From Gallionellales bacterium CG03_land_8_20_14_0_80_55_15 (GTDB taxonomy: Bacteria > Pseudomonadota > Gammaproteobacteria > Burkholderiales > Gallionellaceae): a stretch of DNA of 5,345 nt. This document shows, piece by piece, positions 1-5,345 of the stretch. Location: contig PEUR01000012.1 of NCBI GenBank assembly GCA_002780675.1, positions 1 through 5,345 of the forward strand. Reading direction: 5' to 3'. How positions within the stretch are numbered: position 1 is the first letter of the stretch; every line of letters begins with the position of its first letter. A model generated the notes under the pieces. The model was given only the letters and a program-made list of their open reading frames with translations, was not told the DNA's origin and searched no databases. A program made the translations under genes and the position numbers.

Positions 1-27
1 TGGGCAAATGAAGCCTGCCCACCCTAC
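1..27 (-). repeat. REP-like element (GTAG plus hairpin), cut by the window edge
   Basis: Read on the minus strand, two bases after the hemB stop codon there is a GTAG tetranucleotide (27 to 24), then GG, then the stem TGGGCA (21 to 16), a 9-base loop and the matching arm TGCCCA (6 to 1). A GTAG followed by a GC-rich hairpin is the known architecture of REP sequences mobilised by REP-associated (RAYT/TnpA-REP) transposases. The stem may continue past the window edge. There is no T-run in view, so I do not call it a terminator, although such hairpins can stabilise the 3' end of an mRNA. Assignment is by pattern only; copy number was not checked. Confidence 0.45.
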
Positions 28-29
28 GC

Positions 30-1116
<1,087 letters not shown>

Positions 1117-1136
1117 GTTTCTCCTCCCTGAGCGTG

Positions 1137-1155
1137 ATCTTAACCCTGTTAAGAT
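1137..1155. promoter_or_regulatory. Perfect 8-bp inverted repeat, possible operator upstream of hemB
   Basis: ATCTTAAC (1137-1144) and GTTAAGAT (1148-1155) are exact reverse complements separated by CCT. The size and symmetry suit a dimeric regulator's binding site, or a small hairpin in the leader just before the GTG-start small ORF. It lies 106 bases upstream of the hemB ATG. A hexamer TAAAAT, five of six to a -10 box, overlaps its far side on the minus strand (from 1158), but I see no matching -35. No known operator consensus was recognised. Confidence 0.35.
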
Positions 1156-1158
1156 TTT

Positions 1159-1185
1159 AGCCCCCACTCGTTGGGGGCTTTTTTT
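1159..1185 (+). terminator. Rho-independent terminator, plus-strand orientation
   Basis: AGCCCCCA (1159-1166), loop CTCGT, TGGGGGCT (1172-1179), followed by a run of T to 1185 (seven T in all). This is a textbook intrinsic terminator for plus-strand transcription. Read on the minus strand, the direction of engB and hemB, the hairpin is followed by AAAATCTT and has no U-run, so it should not stop the operon efficiently. No plus-strand gene precedes it; see the findings. Confidence 0.75.
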
Positions 1186-1198
1186 GCCTGTCATTTTG

Positions 1199-1218
1199 TC
1201 GGGCAAAGCCCGAGCTAC
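1199..1218 (-). repeat. REP-like element (GTAG plus hairpin) containing the engB stop codon
   Basis: On the minus strand GTAG (1218 to 1215) is followed by C and then the perfect 6-bp stem TCGGGC / GCCCGA (1213-1208 and 1204-1199) around a TTT loop. The TAG of GTAG is the engB stop codon. The form is the same as the element after hemB: GTAG, a short linker, then a GGGC...GCCC hairpin, in the same orientation. There is no T-run after it, so it is more likely a REP-type dispersed repeat or mRNA-stabilising hairpin than a terminator. Genome-wide copy number not checked. Confidence 0.5.
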
Positions 1219-1859
1219 AACGACTCGTCAATTTCGCCCTCAGCCGCGCTCGCTGCGGTGCTGACATCCAATTTCAGCCAGCCCGCAATCACCGCTTCGG
1301 CTTCTTCCATGCCGACTTTCTTCAAACTGGAAAACAGTTGCGCGGTGCAGTGCGGGAAGTGTTCGGCAAGATGCGCCTTGACCTTGAACAAAGTCACCGT
1401 GGCTTGCTGGCGGCTGAGCTTATCGGATTTGGTGAGCAGGATATGCACCGGCTTGCCGGTAGGCGCGAACCAGTCCAGCATGGTTTCATCGAGTTCCAGC
1501 AAGGGGCGGCGAATATCCATGATGACGACCAGCCCGCACAACTCCTCGCGCTTTTGCAAATAAGTGCTCAGCAACGCTTCCCAATGGCGTTTCGCTTCGG
1601 GCGGTACTTTGGCATAACCGTAGCCGGGCAAGTCCACGATGTAACTGTCGTTGCCCAGTGCAAAGTAATTCAAATGCTGGGTGCGCCCCGGCGTTTTACT
1701 GGTATAAGCCAGCCTGACGTGGTTAGCCAAGGTATTGATTGCACTGGATTTTCCGGCGTTTGAACGACCGACGAACGCCACTTCCCTGCCGCCGTGACTG
1801 GGCAAGTCCTTGATATGGTTGACGGTGGTATAAAACTCCGCTGCCGAGAAAATCCCCAT
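1215..1859 (-). CDS. engB: Ribosome-biogenesis GTPase EngB (YihA/YsxC family)
   Basis: Essential GTPase that acts in late assembly of the 50S ribosomal subunit. The 214-residue protein shows all G motifs in order: G1/P-loop GRSNAGKSS at 31-39, G2 in TPGRTQ at 56-61 (T60), G3 DLPGYG at 76-81, G4 TKSDK at 143-147 and a G5-like SSLKK at 177-181. The GRSNAGKSS form is diagnostic of EngB rather than Era or Der. The C-terminus carries an Ala-rich, acidic tail (about 198-214) that ends in a stop codon belonging to a REP-like element. The ATG overlaps the hemL stop by one base (TAATG) and has only a weak upstream G-rich stretch, so translation is probably coupled to hemL. It is also called yihA or ysxC. 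Confidence 0.96.
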   Translation of the reverse strand: MGIFSAAEFYTTVNHIKDLPSHGGREVAFVGRSNAGKSSAINTLANHVRLAYTSKTPGRTQHLNYFALGNDSYIVDLPGYGYAKVPPEAKRHWEALLSTYLQKREELCGLVVIMDIRRPLLELDETMLDWFAPTGKPVHILLTKSDKLSRQQATVTLFKVKAHLAEHFPHCTAQLFSSLKKVGMEEAEAVIAGWLKLDVSTAASAAEGEIDESL

Positions 1860-3142
1860 TATTTCCAGACCGAGAAAATCGCATCCGCAGCAGCTATCGT
1901 CGCCGCGATGTCGGCTTCGGTATGCGCGGCGGAAACGAAGCCCGCCTCGAATGCCGAGGGCGCAAAGTACACGCCCGCGTCCAGCATGGCGTGGAAGAAC
2001 TTGTTAAACGCGCGGGCATCGCAAGCCATCACTTCGGCGTAGCTGGTGGGCGGTTGAACGGCGAAATACAGCCCGAACATGCCGCCGACCGACTGGGCGC
2101 AAAACGCCACGCCGTGTTTTTTGGCACTCGCCGTCAAGCCTTCAGTGAGTTGCCGGGTGCGTTGCGACAAGCGTTCGTAGAAACCCTCGGCCTGCACCAG
2201 TTTCAGGGTCGTCAAGCCCGCTGCCACCGCCACCGGATTGCCGGACAGCGTACCTGCCTGATACACCGCACCCAAGGGTGCCAGGCATTCCATGATGTCG
2301 CGTCGTCCGCCGAAGGCCGCCGCAGGCAGTCCTCCCCCCATCACCTTGCCCAACGTGACCAGATCGGGCTTGATGCCGTAATAGCCCTGCGCGCCCTGCA
2401 TACTGACGCGAAAACCCGTCATCACCTCGTCCAGAATCAGCACTGCGCCGTGTTCGGTACACTGCTTGCGCAATGCCGCCAGAAACTCTGGCTTGGGCAA
2501 CACCAGATTCATGTTGCCCGCCACCGGCTCCACGATCACCGCCGCAATTTCCGACCCCATCTCGGCGAACGCGCGCTCCAGCCCTGCCGCATCGTTGTAA
2601 GTCAGCACCGTGGTCAATGCCGCGATTTCGGCGGGTACGCCTGAGGAACTCGGCTGACCGAAAGTCAGCGCGCCGGAACCCGCCTTGACCAGCAAGCCAT
2701 CGGAATGGCCGTGGTAGCAACCCTCGAATTTAACGATGCGCGAACGTCCGGTAAAACCGCGCGCCAGACGGATCGCCGTCATGGTCGCTTCCGTGCCGGA
2801 ACTGACCATGCGCACCATTTCCAGGCTGGGCAACAGGCGGCACAACAGCTCGGCAATTTCCAGCTCTGCGGCGGTCGGCGCACCGAAACCCAGGCCGTTA
2901 GCCGCTGCATCCTGCACCGCGCGAACCACATCGGGATGACAGTGCCCGACGATCATCGGTCCCCATGAACCGACATAATCGGTATAGCGTTTGCCGTCCG
3001 CATCCCAGACAGTGGCACCGCTGCCTTTCTGGAAAAACAACGGCGTACCACCCACCGAACGAAACGCGCGTACCGGCGAATTCACTCCGCCGGGGATAAT
3101 CTTCTGTGAAGCGTCAAAAAGGGATTGATTGTGCGATGTCAT
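1859..3142 (-). CDS. hemL: Glutamate-1-semialdehyde 2,1-aminomutase
   Basis: PLP enzyme that converts glutamate-1-semialdehyde to 5-aminolevulinate, the last step of the C5 pathway after glutamyl-tRNA reductase. The product is the substrate of HemB, encoded downstream. The 427 residues match the usual family length. Visible features of the fold-type I aminotransferase are the SSGTEA phosphate-binding turn (114-119), the GCYHGHSD segment (141-148), D238 in LDEVMTGFR for the pyridine nitrogen, and the PLP lysine K266 in [12 protein letters not shown] chose the ATG at 3142 because GAGGA lies nine bases upstream; an in-frame TTG at 3163 would overlap thiE and lacks this support. The gap to thiE is 17 bases, and the stop overlaps the engB start, pointing to one transcript. 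Confidence 0.97.
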   Translation of the reverse strand: MTSHNQSLFDASQKIIPGGVNSPVRAFRSVGGTPLFFQKGSGATVWDADGKRYTDYVGSWGPMIVGHCHPDVVRAVQDAAANGLGFGAPTAAELEIAELLCRLLPSLEMVRMVSSGTEATMTAIRLARGFTGRSRIVKFEGCYHGHSDGLLVKAGSGALTFGQPSSSGVPAEIAALTTVLTYNDAAGLERAFAEMGSEIAAVIVEPVAGNMNLVLPKPEFLAALRKQCTEHGAVLILDEVMTGFRVSMQGAQGYYGIKPDLVTLGKVMGGGLPAAAFGGRRDIMECLAPLGAVYQAGTLSGNPVAVAAGLTTLKLVQAEGFYERLSQRTRQLTEGLTASAKKHGVAFCAQSVGGMFGLYFAVQPPTSYAEVMACDARAFNKFFHAMLDAGVYFAPSAFEAGFVSAAHTEADIAATIAAADAIFSVWK

Positions 3143-3159
3143 GTTGCTTCTTCCTCGAC

Positions 3160-3807
3160 TCAATAGGTTAATTTTACGAACTGCTGCGCCGTGCGCGTGA
3201 TGTCTTCTGCATCGAATAGTGCCGAAATAACGGCTACGGCATCCGCCCCTGCCGCCAATACAGACGCGCCATTCGCAAGCGTGATGCCGCCTATCGCCAC
3301 CAGCGGCAAGCTCAATTCGCGGCGCGCCAGTCTCAATAGTTCAAGGGTTGCTACCGGCGCGGAAGGCTTGACGGTGGACGTAAAAAAAGCGCCGAACGCC
3401 ACATAATCCGCACCTGCGACTACCGCCTCATGCGCCACACTCAGCTGATTATAACAAGACACGCCGATTATTTTATGCTGACTGAGCAAGCTGCGCGCCG
3501 CAGCCACGCTGCCATCCTCAAAGCCCAGATGCACCCCATCGGCATCCACTCGTTGCGCCAGCAGCGCGTCATCGTTGACGATCAGCATCGCACCAAACTC
3601 CTGCGTCAAACCGCGCAGGGCTGTAGCTTGCTCCAAACGCAAGGCATCCTCGCCCAGTTTATTGCGATATTGCAGAACACCCGCACCGCCTTGTAAGGCG
3701 AGGCGCACCTTGCGCAGCAATTCCACCGTGTCCTGTTCCTCCGGCGTAATCGCGTAGAGACCACGAATAATGTTTCCGGCCAAACCCGGTGATTCGTCTT
3801 GCAACAA
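3160..3807 (-). CDS. thiE: Thiamine-phosphate synthase
   Basis: Joins hydroxymethylpyrimidine pyrophosphate and carboxythiazole phosphate to give thiamine monophosphate. TIM-barrel family marks, numbered from the start chosen here: LYAITP (18-23), QYRNK (46-50, pyrophosphate contacts), NDD (78-80, Mg site), DGVHLGFED (90-98, second Mg Asp), GVSCYN (115-120), [10 protein letters not shown] (139-148) and AIGGIT (172-177). The start is uncertain. The frame is open to a TTG at 3822, but AGGAGG at 3819-3814 sits six bases before the TTG at 3807, so I prefer that (215 residues); the adjacent TTG at 3804 is equally possible, and no ATG or GTG is available near the conserved LYAITP. A non-ATG start with a strong ribosome binding site suggests modest translation. 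It lies 87 bases after thiD, which supplies its pyrimidine substrate. Confidence 0.93.
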   Translation of the reverse strand: MLQDESPGLAGNIIRGLYAITPEEQDTVELLRKVRLALQGGAGVLQYRNKLGEDALRLEQATALRGLTQEFGAMLIVNDDALLAQRVDADGVHLGFEDGSVAAARSLLSQHKIIGVSCYNQLSVAHEAVVAGADYVAFGAFFTSTVKPSAPVATLELLRLARRELSLPLVAIGGITLANGASVLAAGADAVAVISALFDAEDITRTAQQFVKLTY

Positions 3808-3808
3808 T

Positions 3809-3844
3809 CCTACCCTCCTCAATCCTTCTAACTGTAGGGGTAGG
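3809..3844 (-). promoter_or_regulatory. Inverted repeat that could mask the thiE ribosome binding site
   Basis: On the thiD-thiE transcript CCTACCC (3844 to 3838) is the exact complement of GGGTAGG (3815 to 3809), with a 22-base loop. The second arm overlaps the last bases of AGGAGG and ends one base before the TTG start at 3807, so pairing would hinder ribosome access to thiE. This is visible structure; regulation is inference. It has none of the conserved elements of a TPP riboswitch. Confidence 0.3.
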
Positions 3845-3893
3845 AAAATCGTCCACCACAGTGGGTGGACATTTTTGATCCTGCCTCAATCCT
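3817..3893. repeat. Hairpin flanked by 10-bp direct repeats in the thiD-thiE gap
   Basis: CCTCAATCCT occurs at 3817-3826 and again at 3884-3893 in the same orientation. Between them lies a 7-bp stem, GTCCACC (3851-3857) and GGTGGAC (3864-3870), with a 6-base loop; on the plus strand it is followed by ATTTTT and on the minus strand by GATTTT. Either side could act as a weak terminator or attenuator, the minus-strand one between thiD and thiE. Direct repeats around a palindrome resemble a small inserted element with its target duplication, but they are short and rich in purine or pyrimidine runs, so chance is possible. Confidence 0.35.
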
Positions 3894-3894
3894 G

Positions 3895-4716
3895 CTATTC
3901 CTCATCCTCTTCGCCACGCGCCCAGAACAGGCGATCCGGGATGAACTGCCCCATACCGGGCCTGAAACCCGCCTGCAAAGTTTGCCAGGTATATTCCTGC
4001 GCCTCCTTGACCGCCTCGGGGACATCCACCCCCTGCGCCAACAAGGCAGCAATCGCCGAAGCCAGCGTACAACCCGAGCCATGATAAATGTCCGGCAAGC
4101 GTTCCCAGCTATCGCGCTGTACCACGCCCTTGCTGCTATATAAAGTATTGACGACCTTGGCAGTTTGCTCGTGCGTACCGGTGATCAGCACATACTCGCA
4201 GCCCATTTCCAAAATACGCTTGGCGCATTCATCCAGCGAAGGATTATCGTCTTCGTTGTCTTCATCCGTCGCAATGCGGCGCGCCTCGATACTGTTCGGC
4301 GTGATGATGGTTGCCTGCGGAATGAGCAGCTCACGCATCGCATCCAGCATATCTTCGTCGGTCAGTTCGTCGCCGCGCCCGGATGCCAGCACCGTATCCA
4401 GCACAAAGGGAACATCGGGATAGTCCGCCAGCACCTCGGCAATCGCCACAATATTTTCCACACTGCCCAGCAAGCCGATCTTGAAAGCCGCCACCGGCAC
4501 ATCTTCCAGCATGGTGCGCGCCTGATCCGCTACCCATTCCGCCTCTATCGGCAGCACGTCATCCACGCCGCTGGTGTCCTGCACGGTGATGGCCGTCACC
4601 ACCGATAACGGATGACAGCCCATGCTGGCAATCGTCAGCAGGTCAGCCTGTAAACCTGCCCCCCCACTGGGGTCAGTCGCAGCAAAACTCATTACTAAAG
4701 GGAAAGATTCGGACAT
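3895..4716 (-). CDS. thiD: Hydroxymethylpyrimidine / phosphomethylpyrimidine kinase
   Basis: Phosphorylates HMP to HMP-P and then HMP-PP, the pyrimidine substrate of ThiE, in thiamine synthesis and salvage. The 273-residue ribokinase-like protein has the N-terminal substrate region ATDPSGGAGLQAD (13-25), KIGLLG (79-84), VLDTVLASGRGDEL (105-118), ITPN (138-141) and the C-terminal anion hole GSGCTLASAIAA (213-224) with the catalytic Cys at 216. ITGTHEQ (178-184) matches the usual nucleotide-side strand. An acidic insert, DEDNEDDN (151-158), and an acidic end are noticeable. The GQFIPDRLFWA ending is familiar from betaproteobacterial ThiD. The ATG at 4716 lacks a clear Shine-Dalgarno sequence; an in-frame ATG at residue 9 has none either, so the start is slightly uncertain. 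It is the first gene of the minus-strand cluster. Confidence 0.95.
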   Translation of the reverse strand: MSESFPLVMSFAATDPSGGAGLQADLLTIASMGCHPLSVVTAITVQDTSGVDDVLPIEAEWVADQARTMLEDVPVAAFKIGLLGSVENIVAIAEVLADYPDVPFVLDTVLASGRGDELTDEDMLDAMRELLIPQATIITPNSIEARRIATDEDNEDDNPSLDECAKRILEMGCEYVLITGTHEQTAKVVNTLYSSKGVVQRDSWERLPDIYHGSGCTLASAIAALLAQGVDVPEAVKEAQEYTWQTLQAGFRPGMGQFIPDRLFWARGEEDEE

Positions 4717-4814
4717 GGCGTTGAAGAGGGTAATATTCGCGTTAAGTCGCGCATTTTACCCTATATGACCGCGCTTACCGATACAAATACCGCTACTTGC
4801 TTATTGAGAATCCA
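4717..4814. promoter_or_regulatory. Divergent intergenic region between thiD and gloA
   Basis: This 98-base gap must hold the promoters of both divergent genes. On the minus strand TAAAAT (4758 to 4753) matches five of six bases of a -10 box and would give a leader of about 30 bases for thiD; the region 17 bases upstream (TCGGTA) is a poor -35. No convincing sigma-70 pair was seen for gloA, where TACAAA at 4783-4788 is only a weak -10. No TPP riboswitch motif such as CTGAGA is present, and the leader is too short for one. Confidence 0.4.
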
Positions 4815-5216
4815 ATGCGCCTACTACACACCATGCTACGCGTGGGAAATCTGGAAAAATCACTCGCCTTCTATACCGATGTGCTCGGTATGAAACTGCT
4901 GCGCCGCGCCGACTACCCGGACGGGAAATTCACCCTGGCCTTTGTCGGCTACACCGACGAACAGCTTGGTGCGGTGATCGAGTTAACCTATAACTGGGGT
5001 GTCGAAAGCTATGCGCTGGGCAACGCCTTCGGCCACCTCGCCATCGAAGTGGAAGATGCCTATCAAGCCTGCGAAACAATCAGACAGCGCGGCGGCAAAG
5101 TGGTTTGTGAAGCAGGACCGATGCAACACGGCACGACCGTACTCGCGTTTGTCGAAGACCCGGATGGCTACAAAATCGAGCTGATACAGAAAAAAACCGC
5201 CTTTTTGATAGACTGA
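4815..5216 (+). CDS. gloA: Lactoylglutathione lyase (glyoxalase I)
   Basis: Isomerises the hemithioacetal of methylglyoxal and glutathione to S-lactoylglutathione in the cytosol. The 133-residue protein has two beta-alpha-beta-beta-beta modules and the short form typical of E. coli-like GlxI (135 residues). All four metal ligands are at their expected positions: H5, E56, H74 and E122. The lack of the insertions seen in the human-type zinc enzymes suggests the Ni/Co-activated class (family knowledge). I chose the ATG at 4815 because it places [12 protein letters not shown] exactly at the family start; an in-frame TTG at 4797 would add six residues without support. The ribosome binding site is weak (TTGAGAA). 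It stands alone on the plus strand, divergent from thiD, with no evident functional tie to the thiamine-haem cluster. Confidence 0.96.
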   Translation: MRLLHTMLRVGNLEKSLAFYTDVLGMKLLRRADYPDGKFTLAFVGYTDEQLGAVIELTYNWGVESYALGNAFGHLAIEVEDAYQACETIRQRGGKVVCEAGPMQHGTTVLAFVEDPDGYKIELIQKKTAFLID

Positions 5217-5224
5217 TCGTAATG

Positions 5225-5241
5225 GCTTATTGGCAATAGGC
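5225..5241 (+). repeat. Small hairpin after gloA, not a convincing terminator
   Basis: GCTTATT and AATAGGC pair (one T-G wobble) around a GGC loop nine bases after the gloA stop. An overlapping alternative palindrome, AATAG/CTATT, starts at 5235. There is no T-run downstream, so it may protect the mRNA end or be chance. From here to 5270 I see nothing else. Confidence 0.3.
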
Positions 5242-5270
5242 TATTTGGCGGACAAGCCATCTCCCGCGCT

Positions 5271-5345
5271 AGGAGTCTGTCGGACTTGAAGAATCGTAGC
5301 GAAAATTTGGCTGGGCGAGGGCAGATTTTGCTGGTTTCGCAGGTC
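5271..5345. mobile_element. Possible edge of an insertion sequence or dispersed repeat, truncated by the window
   Basis: From the CTAG at 5269-5272 the sequence changes to AGGAGTCTGTCGGACTTG and continues with a non-coding tract containing an imperfect inverted pair (TAGCGAAAAT at 5297-5306 and ATTTTGCT at 5325-5332). AGTCTGTCGGACTT resembles terminal sequences I associate with multi-copy insertion sequences of proteobacteria, possibly the IS1182 group, which favours palindromic targets such as CTAG. This is recalled resemblance, not a search result. No transposase reading frame is visible within the remaining bases. Confidence 0.33.

Noticed and set aside
1159..1179. Terminator ending engB transcription before hemB
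   Set aside because: On the minus strand the hairpin is followed by AAAATCTT rather than a U-run, so it fits only the plus strand.
1922..2644. A 240-codon plus-strand open frame opposite hemL
   Set aside because: Shadow of hemL: His/Arg/Gln-rich translation without any family motif.
2142..2720. A 192-codon minus-strand frame inside hemL
   Set aside because: Alternative frame of hemL with a Gly/Arg-rich product; hemL itself is intact, so there is no frameshift to explain.
3851..3875. Hairpin plus ATTTTT as a plus-strand terminator
   Set aside because: The T-run is short and interrupted and no plus-strand gene precedes it; better described as a repeat of uncertain role.
4717..4814. TPP riboswitch upstream of thiD
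   Set aside because: The leader is too short and none of the conserved THI-box blocks is present on the minus strand.

Overview
The window reads as ordinary chromosomal DNA of a betaproteobacterium. Protein character and the grouping of thiD, thiE, hemL, engB and hemB fit the Nitrosomonadales (Gallionella- or Methylophilus-like lineages). That placement rests on recognition of family and gene order, not on a database search. I found no CRISPR array, tRNA, rRNA, complete mobile element or unknown multi-gene system.

Layout. Five genes lie on the minus strand and are transcribed from right to left: thiD (4716 to 3895), thiE (about 3807 to 3160), hemL (3142 to 1859), engB (1859 to 1215) and, after a 183-base gap, hemB (1031 to 30). 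thiE and hemL are 17 bases apart, and hemL and engB share one base in a TAATG junction, so thiD-thiE-hemL-engB looks like one operon. On the plus strand gloA (4815 to 5216) diverges from thiD across a 98-base intergenic region. After gloA comes a short stretch of no recognised gene, ending in what looks like the edge of a repeated or insertion-sequence element that runs out of the window.

Function. thiD and thiE make and join the pyrimidine half of thiamine phosphate. hemL and hemB are consecutive steps of tetrapyrrole synthesis by the C5 (glutamate) route. engB is an essential GTPase of 50S ribosome assembly. gloA detoxifies methylglyoxal. All six proteins are full length with their key residues intact. 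HemB lacks the zinc-binding cysteine triad and is of the magnesium type.

The less routine material is between the genes. Two REP-like elements, each a GTAG tetranucleotide followed by a hairpin, sit at the 3' ends of engB and hemB in the same orientation; one of them supplies the engB stop codon. The engB-hemB gap also holds a strong rho-independent terminator pointing the 'wrong' way, a perfect 8-bp inverted repeat, a 36-codon GTG-start reading frame with a very strong ribosome binding site that overlaps hemB, and an A/T inverted repeat with the hemB ribosome binding site in its loop. The thiD-thiE gap holds a hairpin flanked by 10-bp direct repeats and a second inverted repeat that could mask the thiE ribosome binding site. 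No TPP riboswitch was seen ahead of thiD or thiE.
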